Shown in pieces: positions 1-8,471 of a DNA stretch of 64,000 nucleotides. Source of the DNA: CBDFJH01 sp965198095 (GTDB taxonomy: Bacteria; Latescibacterota; UBA2968; GCA-2709665); contig OZ240239.1 of NCBI GenBank assembly GCA_965198095.1, forward strand, positions 2,852,001-2,916,000, in the 5' to 3' direction. Both the position numbers and the translations under genes were made by a program. A model generated the notes under the pieces. That model saw only the letters and a list, made by a program, of their open reading frames with translations. It did not search any database and was not told the origin of the DNA. The stretch's first letter is position 1. The number at the start of each line of letters is the position of its first letter.

Positions 1-326
1 AGGAGATGCACGAACAGGAGCGCAAACGTGGACGGAAGTTCCGGCAGGATGCGCTCGTGCTGGACAACTCGCGGTCATCCCTGCTGCCGGATGTGTTCGG
101 GCGTCCGCCGGAAGTGGCACCGTTTGACCTCGCTGATGGGGAGATACTGAAACTGCGGATCTTCATAGACAGGAGTGTCGTCGAGGTTTATGCCAACGGC
201 AGGCAGTGTGTGGCACTCAGGGTCTACCCCGAGCGCGAAGACAGCCTGGGCGTGTCGATCCGTGCCCAGGGTCGCGATGCGCGTCTGGTCTCCCTGGATG
301 CCTGGCAGATGAAGGGCATCTGGTAA
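1..326 (+). CDS. C-terminal part of a GH32 family fructosidase (cut by window edge)
   Basis: The reading frame is open from the first bases of the window, so the gene starts upstream and only about 107 C-terminal residues are seen. The stretch LRIFIDRSVVEVYANGR is the hallmark of the C-terminal beta-sandwich of glycoside hydrolase family 32 (invertases, levanases, fructan hydrolases), where an Arg-Ser/Ser-Val-Glu-Val-(F/Y)-x-N-G segment is typical. The catalytic five-bladed propeller is outside the window. The gene ends 22 bp before a sugar-isomerase gene on the same strand, so it probably belongs to the same catabolic operon. Substrate (sucrose, levan or inulin type) cannot be told from this fragment. 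Confidence 0.8.
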   Translation, partial: EMHEQERKRGRKFRQDALVLDNSRSSLLPDVFGRPPEVAPFDLADGEILKLRIFIDRSVVEVYANGRQCVALRVYPEREDSLGVSIRAQGRDARLVSLDAWQMKGIW

Positions 327-348
327 AAACTAGGCATCGGAGGAAGTC

Positions 349-1332
349 ATGCTATTGGGCTTGGAAACGTTCAGCTATCATCTCGCCTTCGGATATGGCA
401 AGATGGACATCTTCGACTTTATCCGAAAGACGGTCGAATTCGGCCTGGACGGCGTCGAGATCAATGTCGAGGGCGATGACCTGGCCCATCTCGGGAGCGA
501 AGACCCGGGATTTCTGGCCGAAGTCCGTGCCCTGACCGAGGCGAACAACCTCTACGTCGAGCTCGACACCCGCGACACGAACCCGCTGAACCTGACCCGC
601 GTACTCAAGATCTGCAGCGCCCTGGGCGCAGATAGAATGCGGGTCTTCTCAAGTATGGGCGGCGATGTGCAGGCGGAGCTCGAACAGGCGGTAGAGGACT
701 TCCGGGAGGTCCTCCCCCTCTGTGCGGACTACGGCATCAAAATCGCCTACGAGAATCACGAATTCGAAACCTCTCACGATGTCCTGAAGGTCGTGCGTGA
801 GGTGGACAGCGCATATGTCGGTACGCACGTCGACACCGGAAACTCCATGATGGTGTGGGAAGATCCGATCGAAGCGATCACGAACATGGCCCCCTACGCA
901 GTAAGCACGCACTTCAAGGATCACATCGTGATCATGCTCGACGAACAGCCCATGGTCGTGGGTGTCCCGCTCGGCACGGGCAGCACGAACTGCTCGGAAT
1001 GTTTCCGGATCCTGGACGAACAATCCCCGCTCGAGCGCATCAATATCGAGGTCTGCTACGGCTACATCGCCCCCTTTCGGCTGCCCGAGGTGGAGGGCTA
1101 CGGTGGAAAGCTGGGCGAGGGCGCCTTCCGTATCTATCCGCCTCCGTATGACCCAGCAGTGGTTGCCCCCTACGTGCTGCGAACCCTGGAGGACGATCTG
1201 GGGCTGGAGTCCTTCGAGTGGCATAAGCTGGCAGATCGGGCCCGGTCCGAAGCCGAACGCGAGGAGCTCATTGCATTACAGGAAAAGGCGGTCGTGGACA
1301 GCGTCGAGTACGTCAAGAAGCTCAACACTTGA
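349..1332 (+). CDS. Sugar phosphate isomerase/epimerase-like TIM barrel protein
   Basis: This 327-residue protein has the look of the xylose-isomerase-like TIM barrel (AP endonuclease 2 superfamily), used for isomerising or epimerising sugars, inositols and keto-sugars. A divalent-metal site is consistent with Glu135 (IAYENHEF), Asp162 (THVDTGN), His188 (STHFKDH) and Glu234 (INIEVCYG). The ATG is preceded by GGAGG at good spacing. It has no signal peptide, so it is cytoplasmic. It lies between the GH32 gene and a UlaG-like hydrolase 12 bp downstream, which supports a role in breakdown of an imported sugar or sugar acid. The exact substrate is not predictable. Confidence 0.85.
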   Translation: MLLGLETFSYHLAFGYGKMDIFDFIRKTVEFGLDGVEINVEGDDLAHLGSEDPGFLAEVRALTEANNLYVELDTRDTNPLNLTRVLKICSALGADRMRVFSSMGGDVQAELEQAVEDFREVLPLCADYGIKIAYENHEFETSHDVLKVVREVDSAYVGTHVDTGNSMMVWEDPIEAITNMAPYAVSTHFKDHIVIMLDEQPMVVGVPLGTGSTNCSECFRILDEQSPLERINIEVCYGYIAPFRLPEVEGYGGKLGEGAFRIYPPPYDPAVVAPYVLRTLEDDLGLESFEWHKLADRARSEAEREELIALQEKAVVDSVEYVKKLNT

Positions 1333-1344
1333 GATCGGAAATTC

Positions 1345-2214
1345 ATGCACAGCATTCATCTCAGATGGTGGGGCTGCGGCGCGTTCGATATCCTCCTCGG
1401 CGACGTCAACATCGCCATCGACCCCTACCTGTTCGGCGAGAACCTGCAGCAAGCCGAACCGATCTACGACTACATCTTCATCAGCCACGAACACTTCGAC
1501 CACTGCCATCCCAAATCGCTTCGGCAGCTCTGCCAAGGCGACCGCTTCAAGAAGCTGTTCGTTAACATCGGCTGCCTCACGCCCAACGAACCGGTCGACG
1601 AGAAATACGGCAGTGCCGCCTTTGCGCGCGACCTGCCGATCGACAAGCATATTCCATCCGAGAAGATTCAGGTCGTCTATCCCAAATACGTTGCCGACGA
1701 TGCTCGCGAATTCCCAGGGCCGTTCGAGTTCGATCTGGGCCCGATTCACGTCGACGCTGTGGAGAGCGGCGAGAACGCGAGGTCTGACCTCCCCACCTGC
1801 GGCTATCTGATCACAGATACCGAAAAACAGGTTTCATTCTACCATACAGGCGACCTCCAGAAGACCTTTCCGGCGCTCGAGAACCTCAGGGGGCGCGTGG
1901 ACTTTCTGATCCACATGAAGACCGGGGTCAAGAAGGGCTCAAAGAACTATGACGAGTTCTCCCATCTACTCGATCTCATCCAGCCCACATTCCTCATCCC
2001 CACGCATTACCGGACCGACCGTGTCTCAGACCCAGTCCCCGAAGGCCACTGGCCTCCGAATCTGACGGATGTGAACGCCTACACCGAGGACCTGAGAGCA
2101 CACGCTGCGGGCAAGACAGAGATACTCCCCTTCACGGCCGGCGTGTTGTACGAGGTAGAAATGCCGAAAAAGCTGGTCGTCTGGGATTGGGACTGGTACG
2201 AATCGTGGACCTAA
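1345..2214 (+). CDS. UlaG-like metallo-beta-lactamase fold hydrolase
   Basis: A 289-residue cytoplasmic protein with the metallo-beta-lactamase signature HEHFDH (His48, His50, Asp52, His53) and a later metal/His region YHTGDL and IPTHYRTD. The early segment placing a hydrophobic strand and DPYLF before the HxHxDH motif resembles the UlaG (L-ascorbate-6-phosphate lactonase) branch of the fold. It follows the sugar isomerase by 12 bp and is probably co-transcribed. By family, it could hydrolyse a sugar lactone or phosphodiester; the substrate is inference only. Confidence 0.8.
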   Translation: MHSIHLRWWGCGAFDILLGDVNIAIDPYLFGENLQQAEPIYDYIFISHEHFDHCHPKSLRQLCQGDRFKKLFVNIGCLTPNEPVDEKYGSAAFARDLPIDKHIPSEKIQVVYPKYVADDAREFPGPFEFDLGPIHVDAVESGENARSDLPTCGYLITDTEKQVSFYHTGDLQKTFPALENLRGRVDFLIHMKTGVKKGSKNYDEFSHLLDLIQPTFLIPTHYRTDRVSDPVPEGHWPPNLTDVNAYTEDLRAHAAGKTEILPFTAGVLYEVEMPKKLVVWDWDWYESWT

Positions 2215-2247
2215 CCCCCCTGGCCCCTCCAAACCAATGAGACACTT

Positions 2248-3012
2248 ATGAGTTCCGCGAATGAGCAAAAGGACCACGACGGCTATTCTGAGATCGCGGA
2301 CCGGTACGAGAGGTTTTACGAAGAGGACCCGAAGATCGTCGCCTTCTTCAAGGCCCTCGTCGAGAAAAATGAGGTCCGCAGAGTGCTCGATTGCGCCTGC
2401 GGCACCGGACGTGAGCTCCTGATCTTTCACTCACTTGGCTGTGAGGCGACCGGATCGGACATCTCGCCATCCATGCTCGCGCTGGCCCGGAAGCACCTCG
2501 CGGAAGCCGAAGTGGAGATTCCGCTTCATCAGGCAGACTTCCGCGAGCTGCACGGACTTTTCTCCGCGCGGTTCGACGCCGTTCTTGTCTGGTCAGGTGC
2601 GATCTTTCACGTAACAGATGATAACGACGCGCTACGGGCCTTCGACAGCATGAGGAAAGTTCTCGAACCCGACGGGATTCTCGTGATGGATCAAGGCATG
2701 ACGGACAGGAGATTGCGCGAAAAGAGGCGATTTGTTCTGAATCGGTCCACTTCTGAAGCTTCCCGCGTCTATGTGATTGACTTTCTGGGTGAGCGGGACT
2801 GGAAGTATAACACGCTCGATATCACCCACGACGGAGGAAAGCACAAGATGGACGTCTGGAGCACGAATGTCCACTTTCTACTCGAGGAAGACCAGGAGCG
2901 CCTTCTGGGCGAGGCGGGCTTTTCTACGGTTGAATTCTATGGCACGTATGACTTCGAGCCGTACGACAGGGCTTCGAGTCTCAGGCTGTTTACTGTTGCT
3001 CACAACAGCTGA
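2248..3012 (+). CDS. Class I SAM-dependent methyltransferase
   Basis: A 254-residue protein with methyltransferase motif I VLDCACGTG (residues 46-54), followed by GSDISPSML, the acidic strand beta-2 residue that binds the SAM ribose. Later VLVWSGAIFH and a 'DGILVMDQG' strand match motifs IV and VI of the Methyltransf_11/25 type. Size and layout are standard for small-molecule methyltransferases. It starts 33 bp after the UlaG-like gene. The acceptor is unknown; no neighbouring pathway identifies it. Confidence 0.85.
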   Translation: MSSANEQKDHDGYSEIADRYERFYEEDPKIVAFFKALVEKNEVRRVLDCACGTGRELLIFHSLGCEATGSDISPSMLALARKHLAEAEVEIPLHQADFRELHGLFSARFDAVLVWSGAIFHVTDDNDALRAFDSMRKVLEPDGILVMDQGMTDRRLREKRRFVLNRSTSEASRVYVIDFLGERDWKYNTLDITHDGGKHKMDVWSTNVHFLLEEDQERLLGEAGFSTVEFYGTYDFEPYDRASSLRLFTVAHNS

Positions 3013-3034
3013 CCCTCCGATCAAGAGAGATGAT

Positions 3035-3394
3035 GTGATCGCGTCCATGGTTCTGATTTATGCGATACTCCTGTGCATTGGCTGCTCAGGCGATTCGACG
3101 ACAATTGTAAGCGGCACAGACGAGCCGACCGTGACGCTTTCCCCCGGCGCAACGCTCTCTGTAGGGACCACGTCGAGGATTGGAAGCAGCGGCACCTACA
3201 ACCTGCCGCAAGGGGCGAACCGAGTCCGCTGGACCTGTACGGGGACCGCCTCGATCGATATCCAGTCACAGAGCGGTTCCTCCTCCCAGCAATGTTCCAG
3301 CGGATCGCAATCCGTTTCGATCACAGGTCCGGGAACGATGACCGTCCAGCTCGGTCCCAGCGCCACCCTGGTGGTCACCGCAACGAGTAGCTGA
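3035..3394 (+). CDS. Small putative Ser/Thr-rich lipoprotein
   Basis: A GTG at 3035, preceded by AGAGAG, opens a 119-residue frame; an ATG at 3047 is the alternative start. The N-terminus is a short hydrophobic helix ending ILLCIGC-SG, consistent with a type II signal peptide and lipidated Cys, although Cys at the -3 position is unusual. The mature part is rich in Ser, Thr and Gly (for example QSQSGSSSQQ) with beta-strand character and two further Cys residues (WTC and QQC). I recognise no family. It lies between the methyltransferase and the ankyrin gene on the same strand. Confidence 0.55.
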   Translation: MIASMVLIYAILLCIGCSGDSTTIVSGTDEPTVTLSPGATLSVGTTSRIGSSGTYNLPQGANRVRWTCTGTASIDIQSQSGSSSQQCSSGSQSVSITGPGTMTVQLGPSATLVVTATSS

Positions 3395-3420
3395 GCGTAG
3401 ATGGAACAAGAGACAAAATC

Positions 3421-4200
3421 GTGAAAGAAATCGATCGCGAGCTGGCTGAGGCCGTCAGCGAGGGGGACCTGGATCAGGTTCGTTCGCTGCTGTCGTCAGG
3501 CGCTGATCCCAACCGAGTTTGGGAGCACGAACCCACCCTGTTCTGGGCCGCACAAGGCGAGCTCCCTCTGACGATCATTGGCGCGCTCCTGGATGCCGGA
3601 GCGAATCCCGATGCGGAGATCGAGGCTACCGGCGGTTTGTGGCAGGAAGAGGTCGGCGCACTTCTGGAAGCAACAGGAAGCAGCAAAACCAGCGAGACAG
3701 AAAGGCCGCGGAAAGATCTCGTCAAGACGACGACACCGATTCATCAGGCCGCCTATTTCCGAAATGTCGAGCTGATCCAACTTCTGCTGAAAGCGGGCGC
3801 CAATCCAGATACGAGAGATCGATTCGGACATACGGTCTTGATGATCGCGGCAGAGAGCGGTTACACAGAGACAGTCGCGGCGTTGCTAGCGGGAAAGGCA
3901 GATCCTGACTGCAGACGATCGAGAGCGGAAGCGGATCACGATGGCGAGCCCGAGAGCGTCGACGAGGAGCTTTTCAGGATGATGCAGGAGGAAATCGACG
4001 TTGAACAAGACTGGACAGCCCTGATGTTCGCGGCAAGAGGAGGACATCTCGATGTCGTGAGGGCCCTTGTGGACATAGGCGCGAATCTCGAAGCAAGGGG
4101 CCAGATGGTTGAAACCGCGATCGGTCTCGCCAGGGTCGAGGGCCATACGAAAATCATTCAGCTGCTCAGGGACGCCGGTGCGAAGGAAGATCCAGAGTGA
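3421..4200 (+). CDS. Ankyrin repeat protein
   Basis: A 259-residue protein starting at GTG, made largely of ankyrin repeats. Clear repeat cores are LLSSGADPN (about residues 22-30), LLDAGANPD, LLLKAGANPDTRDRFGHTV, LLAGKADPD and LVDIGANLEARGQ, ending with LLRDAGA. An acidic linker (about residues 75-105 and 165-195) interrupts the array. There is no signal peptide or transmembrane segment. Ankyrin arrays mediate protein-protein contacts; the partner is unknown. It is a stand-alone gene between a lipoprotein and the beta-helix pair. Confidence 0.85.
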   Translation: MKEIDRELAEAVSEGDLDQVRSLLSSGADPNRVWEHEPTLFWAAQGELPLTIIGALLDAGANPDAEIEATGGLWQEEVGALLEATGSSKTSETERPRKDLVKTTTPIHQAAYFRNVELIQLLLKAGANPDTRDRFGHTVLMIAAESGYTETVAALLAGKADPDCRRSRAEADHDGEPESVDEELFRMMQEEIDVEQDWTALMFAARGGHLDVVRALVDIGANLEARGQMVETAIGLARVEGHTKIIQLLRDAGAKEDPE

Positions 4201-4216
4201 AAGACGTGGTGCCCAC

Positions 4217-5503
4217 ATGATCCTCACCTTTTCATATGAACCCTACGGCGCTTCAGTGCGTGATTTTGGCGCGGCCGGCAACGGGCTCACGGACGACAGC
4301 GGGCCGATCCAGAAGGCCCTGGACTCGCCTCACCCCGTCGTGACGGTCCCGGAAGGCACGTACCTGCTCGCCAAGACGCTGCGAATCGGGTCCGGCAAGA
4401 TCCTCCTCGCGCATCCCCGGGCGATCCTCAGACTCGGGGACGGCGCGGGACGGGATGCCGGTGATTTCATCCTGACCAATGCGAATCATGACTCGGGTAA
4501 CGATCACATCGTCGTCAGCGGCGGAATCTGGGACGGGAACAACGAGAACAACACCCGGGGACCTGACGGCCCAACCGACGTTTACACCGGCGTTGCCCTC
4601 GCCTTCGTGAAGGTGAACCACCTCAGGCTCTCTGATCTGACCGTCAGGAACCCCGACTCGTTCTCGATTCGCATCGGAGAAACCAATCACTTCTCGGTCG
4701 AGAACATCACGTTCGACCATCAGGTGATCCGGAGAACCCAGGACGGCGTCCACGTCGGGGGCTTCTGCGAGGACGGCATCATCCGAAACCTGAGGGCGCT
4801 CCACCCCCTGACGACGAACGATGACATGGTGGCGCTGAACGCCGATGACGATGTGACCCGGGCCGTCAATCTCGGGATGAAACTGGGTCCAATACGGAAC
4901 GTGCACGTCGAGGGCTTGCGGGCGGAGAGCCCGGACGCCTTCGTGCGCATCCTGAGTCAAACGCAGCCCGTCGAGAACATCCGCATCCGTGATATCTTGG
5001 GGGGCAGTCGGATCCACGCGATCAAAATGGACAGCTGGCGCTTCCCACACGGATCCGGCCATATCCGAAACGTGGACATCCGGGACATCCGCGTCACAAA
5101 GGCGCCGGACAGTGTTTACCCGGACCTGCCTGGTCAGGACCCAGACACTTCGGCACAATGGGCCCGAACCAGGTCTGGAAGCTCTGAGCGTGCGCTCCTG
5201 CCGATCAACCTGAACGTGGGGAATCTGGTCGTGGAGCGATGGGATCGGCCGGAAGACGGAGAAACCGCGCCGACGCTCGTGATCGAGAACGGCCTGGACA
5301 ACCACGTACAGCTGGCACTCCGATCGCTTGAACAGATGGAGCGCCTTGACGCCGACTCTACGCTTTCCGAAGGGACGGTTCAGCCGCTGCAGATACCCGA
5401 TAGGGATGTTCTGCACCAGGCCGACCTGAGGATGTCGCGCGATGACAAGCTCGTCCTTCCCACAGGTGGGTTCGAGCGATTTGAACTGAATCCGGAAGCG
5501 TGA
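4217..5503 (+). CDS. GH28-like right-handed beta-helix protein, copy 1
   Basis: From ATG 4217 the frame encodes 428 residues. The N-terminus VRDFGAAGNGLTDDSGPIQ is the classic opening of the pectate-lyase-3/polygalacturonase-type beta helix. GH28-like catalytic motifs are recognisable: TQDGV (family NTDG), NDDMVAL (family GDDCIA) and HAIKMD (family R-I-K). The usual GHG motif is not obvious. No signal peptide is seen, so the protein appears cytoplasmic unless the start is wrong. It lies 16 bp after the ankyrin gene and just before a second copy in the same reading frame. A role in uronic-acid or plant/algal glycan processing is inferred from fold and neighbours. Confidence 0.75.
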   Translation: MILTFSYEPYGASVRDFGAAGNGLTDDSGPIQKALDSPHPVVTVPEGTYLLAKTLRIGSGKILLAHPRAILRLGDGAGRDAGDFILTNANHDSGNDHIVVSGGIWDGNNENNTRGPDGPTDVYTGVALAFVKVNHLRLSDLTVRNPDSFSIRIGETNHFSVENITFDHQVIRRTQDGVHVGGFCEDGIIRNLRALHPLTTNDDMVALNADDDVTRAVNLGMKLGPIRNVHVEGLRAESPDAFVRILSQTQPVENIRIRDILGGSRIHAIKMDSWRFPHGSGHIRNVDIRDIRVTKAPDSVYPDLPGQDPDTSAQWARTRSGSSERALLPINLNVGNLVVERWDRPEDGETAPTLVIENGLDNHVQLALRSLEQMERLDADSTLSEGTVQPLQIPDRDVLHQADLRMSRDDKLVLPTGGFERFELNPEA

Positions 5504-5545
5504 TCCGACACGCACCCGCAGAAAGGCAACCTGGAGGAATTTCGT

Positions 5546-6745
5546 ATCAGCCTCACCTTTTCATCAGAACCCTATGGCGCTTCTGTCCGTGATTTTGGTG
5601 CGGCCGGTAACGGACTGGCAGACGACAGCGGGCCGATTCAAAAGGCCCTGGACTCGCCTAACCGCGTCGTCACAGTCCCCGAGGGTACCTATCTGCTTGG
5701 CAAAACACTCCGTATCGGGTCAGACAAGGTCCTCCTCGCGCATCCCAAGGCGATCCTGCGTCTCGGCGACGGTGCCGGTAGAAACGCCGGTGACTTTGTC
5801 CTGACCAACGCGGATCACAGTTCAGGGAACGACCACATCGTCGTCAGCGGCGGGATCTGGGACGGCAACAACGAGAACAACAGCCGGGGTCCCGAGGGGG
5901 ATCCGGACGCCTACAGCGGGGTCGCGCTCAACTTCAACAACGTGAATCATCTCCGACTCTCCGACTTGACCGTCAGGGACCCCGACTTCTATTCCTTCCG
6001 ACTGCGGGCAACGAAGTACTTCAGCGTCGAGAACATCACGTTTGATCATCTCGGCCTTCGGACAAACCAGGATGGCGTAAACGTCTCTGACTGTGAAGAT
6101 GGGGCGATCCGCAACCTCCGGGCCCTTCACCCGCTCACCGTGACCGATGACATGGTGGCGCTGAACTCGATGAACGTGGGCCCGGTGCGAAACGTGCACG
6201 TGGAAGGCCTGAGGGCGGAAAGGGTCGGCACCTTTGTGCGCATTCTGAGTGAATCCCAGCCTGCTGAGAACATCACCATCCGTGACATCTCCGGGGGCTG
6301 TCAGGTGAATGCGATCAACATGAACAACTGGCGCTTTCCCATCGGCTGTGGGCACATCCGGAATGTGGACATTCGCGGCATCCGCGTGAATAAGGTCGTG
6401 GACGAGCGGGGTGTTCACTCCTATCCCCAGTATGCACTCGTGAAGATCAACCTGAATGTGCGAAATCTGGTCATTGAGCGACTGGAGCGCCCCGAGGACG
6501 GCGAGGCAGCGCCGACACTCGAGATCGAGAACCAGTTGGACAACACAGTGCGGCTGGCGCTTCGATCACGGGAACAGATGGAGCGCCTCGACAACGACTC
6601 CGCGCTGCCCGGGAGCGCCGTCCTTCAGCTGCAGATGCCCGACGGGGATGTGCTGCACCAGGCCGATCTGCAGATGTCGGCAGACCACAAACTCGTCCTG
6701 GCCAGGGGTGGGTTTGAGAGGCTTGAACTGAACCCCGAATATTAA
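5546..6745 (+). CDS. GH28-like right-handed beta-helix protein, copy 2, non-canonical or lost start
   Basis: This 399-residue frame is a close tandem copy of the gene before it, alignable from the first residues (ISLTFSSEPYG against MILTFSYEPYG). The frame is open right up to the stop of copy 1, but no ATG, GTG or TTG occurs between 5504 and 5546. A good GGAGG (5533-5537) sits 8 nt before an ATC that aligns with the ATG of copy 1. Either ATC (or CTG 5531) is used, or the start codon has been lost; an internal GTG at 5942 would remove a third of the fold. NQDGV and TDDMVAL motifs remain, but the HAIK lysine is Asn (NAINMN). It may be a decaying or specialised duplicate. Confidence 0.65.
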   Translation: MSLTFSSEPYGASVRDFGAAGNGLADDSGPIQKALDSPNRVVTVPEGTYLLGKTLRIGSDKVLLAHPKAILRLGDGAGRNAGDFVLTNADHSSGNDHIVVSGGIWDGNNENNSRGPEGDPDAYSGVALNFNNVNHLRLSDLTVRDPDFYSFRLRATKYFSVENITFDHLGLRTNQDGVNVSDCEDGAIRNLRALHPLTVTDDMVALNSMNVGPVRNVHVEGLRAERVGTFVRILSESQPAENITIRDISGGCQVNAINMNNWRFPIGCGHIRNVDIRGIRVNKVVDERGVHSYPQYALVKINLNVRNLVIERLERPEDGEAAPTLEIENQLDNTVRLALRSREQMERLDNDSALPGSAVLQLQMPDGDVLHQADLQMSADHKLVLARGGFERLELNPEY

Positions 6746-6778
6746 ACGCTTACAGTCTCTGCAGGAGACAGTTAGGCC

Positions 6779-8287
6779 ATGTCTAAGAACGCAAATTCAA
6801 ACGCACCTTTCGTGCTGGGCATGGACCTGGGGACCGGTGGCTGCAAGGTCTGTGCGGTCGGACAAGATGGCCTCCTTGCGGGAAGCGGTGCCGCCGCCTA
6901 TCCGACCCACACGCCGGAGCCGGGCTGGGCGGAACAGAATCCGGACGACTGGATGCCGGCAATTGCCGGCGCAACGGCGGAACTGCTTGACGAGACCGGC
7001 ATCCGCGGTGAAGAGGTCGCAGGCGTGGCGCTGTCGAGCGCGTCCCATATCGCCGTGCTGTTGGATCGGCAAGGACGACCGACTCGAAACGCGATCCTCT
7101 GGAGCGATCAGCGTTCGCGCGAGGAGGTCGAAGCGCTCGAGGCCGCTTCAGGCGATGAGATCTTCGCCCGAACCTCCAATCCGGTCTCGACGACGTGGAC
7201 GCTTCCGCACCTGGCATGGATCCAGCGCCACGATCCGGAAGCGTGGGGCCGAACCGAGCGTATCCTCCTGTCCAAGGATTTTCTGGCCTACCAGCTTGCC
7301 GGCTGCCTGACGACCGATCCGGCGACTGCACTGTCCTCCCTGCTTTACGACGCTTCCGAGGAACGCTGGTCCGAGTCGCTCTGCGAACTCGTCAACCTAA
7401 CGCCTGATATGCTGGGCAAGGTCCACCCCGCGACCGCAGTCGTGGGTTCTCTGACCCGGGAGGCGGCGACCACGCTTGGCCTCCGGGCCGACACGCCTGT
7501 GATCAACGGGACCCTCGACAATGCGTCGGAGACATTCGGGGCCGGTGTCGCCAGCCCCGGAAGAGCGCTCCTGCGGCTCGCGAGTGCGGGTGGCATCCAC
7601 GTTGTATTCGATCGCGTGCACCCCCATCCCCGGCTGATCACCTACCCCCACCCCGTCGAGCCGCTCTGGTTCTCTCAGGCGGGGACGAGCACGTGCGCGA
7701 CGTCAGTCACTTGGGCGATCCAGACCTTTACGTCCAATGGGGACGTCTCTTTCGGAGACTGGGACAAGGAGGCTGCGAAGATATCGGCGGGATCGGAAGG
7801 GCTCTTTTTCCACCCCTATCTGTCTGGCGAGCGGTGTCCGCACTGGGACCCCAGCCTGCGGGCGAGCTTCGTCGGCGCATCCCTTCGCCACGAGACAGGG
7901 CATTTTGCCAGGGCGGTCTACGAAGGGACTGCGCTCTCGATCCGCGACGCGATGGGCGTTCTAGAGGAGGTCGGCCATTCGCCCACAGACCTTACGGCCG
8001 TAGGCGGCGGCACCGAAAGCGAGCTCTGGCTCAGGATCGTCTGCGACTGCCTCGGAAAACCGCTAAAGATCGCAGCGAACGCCGATTCATCCTACGGCGC
8101 GGCGTTACTCGGCCTCGTCGGGCTGGGGTTCTTCAAGGATCCACAAGATGTCTTGGACAACCTCAGCGGGTCCCACAGGGTGATTCATCCGGATGAGGGC
8201 AATCGTGCGATCTATGACGGGCTTTTTGAGAAGTATCGCGACATTCACGCGAGGCTGGCGCCGGTTTACCACGGTGACGGGTCGTGA
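6779..8287 (+). CDS. FGGY family carbohydrate kinase (xylulokinase-like)
   Basis: A 502-residue sugar kinase. The N-terminal phosphate-binding motif is MDLGTGGCKVCAV, and PGWAEQNPDDW is typical of xylulokinase-type FGGY enzymes. The second domain has INGTLDNASETFGAG, carrying the probable catalytic base Asp, and the ATP-site motif AVGGGTESELW. It follows the second beta-helix gene by 33 bp, and would phosphorylate a keto-sugar or polyol released upstream in the pathway. The exact sugar is not predictable from sequence alone. Confidence 0.9.
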   Translation: MSKNANSNAPFVLGMDLGTGGCKVCAVGQDGLLAGSGAAAYPTHTPEPGWAEQNPDDWMPAIAGATAELLDETGIRGEEVAGVALSSASHIAVLLDRQGRPTRNAILWSDQRSREEVEALEAASGDEIFARTSNPVSTTWTLPHLAWIQRHDPEAWGRTERILLSKDFLAYQLAGCLTTDPATALSSLLYDASEERWSESLCELVNLTPDMLGKVHPATAVVGSLTREAATTLGLRADTPVINGTLDNASETFGAGVASPGRALLRLASAGGIHVVFDRVHPHPRLITYPHPVEPLWFSQAGTSTCATSVTWAIQTFTSNGDVSFGDWDKEAAKISAGSEGLFFHPYLSGERCPHWDPSLRASFVGASLRHETGHFARAVYEGTALSIRDAMGVLEEVGHSPTDLTAVGGGTESELWLRIVCDCLGKPLKIAANADSSYGAALLGLVGLGFFKDPQDVLDNLSGSHRVIHPDEGNRAIYDGLFEKYRDIHARLAPVYHGDGS

Positions 8288-8339
8288 GCCTGAATTACCG
8301 GCGGTCCAGATCAACGTGATCATCAGCAAATATATATGG

Positions 8340-8408
8340 TAGGAGCCAGCTCCCGCTGGCGAAGGCGTGCACCGAGCTTGCGAGTTCGCCGCCAGGAGGC
8401 GGCTCCTA
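8340..8408. repeat. REP-like imperfect palindrome
   Basis: TAGGAGCCAGCTCCCGCTGG at 8340-8359 is mirrored by a right arm at 8385-8408 whose reverse complement starts TAGGAGCCGCCTCCTGG. The arms are 24 nt each with a few mismatches, separated by about 21 nt. It lies in the 184-bp gap between the kinase and the next gene. The form resembles REP/BIME intergenic palindromes of other bacteria. It may act on transcript ends or be a mobile REP unit; only one clear copy was seen in this window. Confidence 0.6.
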
Positions 8409-8471
8409 CCCGATTTACTGCCACTTCAATTCACGTTGAGTCAAACAACCCCGACAAGGGAGAATGCTGAA

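Noticed and set aside
649..1224. Long minus-strand frame inside the sugar isomerase gene
   Set aside because: Antisense shadow of a well-supported gene; no family features.
4253..5515. 420-codon minus-strand frame opposite the first beta-helix gene
   Set aside because: Mirror of a GC-rich coding region; the plus strand has clear fold motifs.
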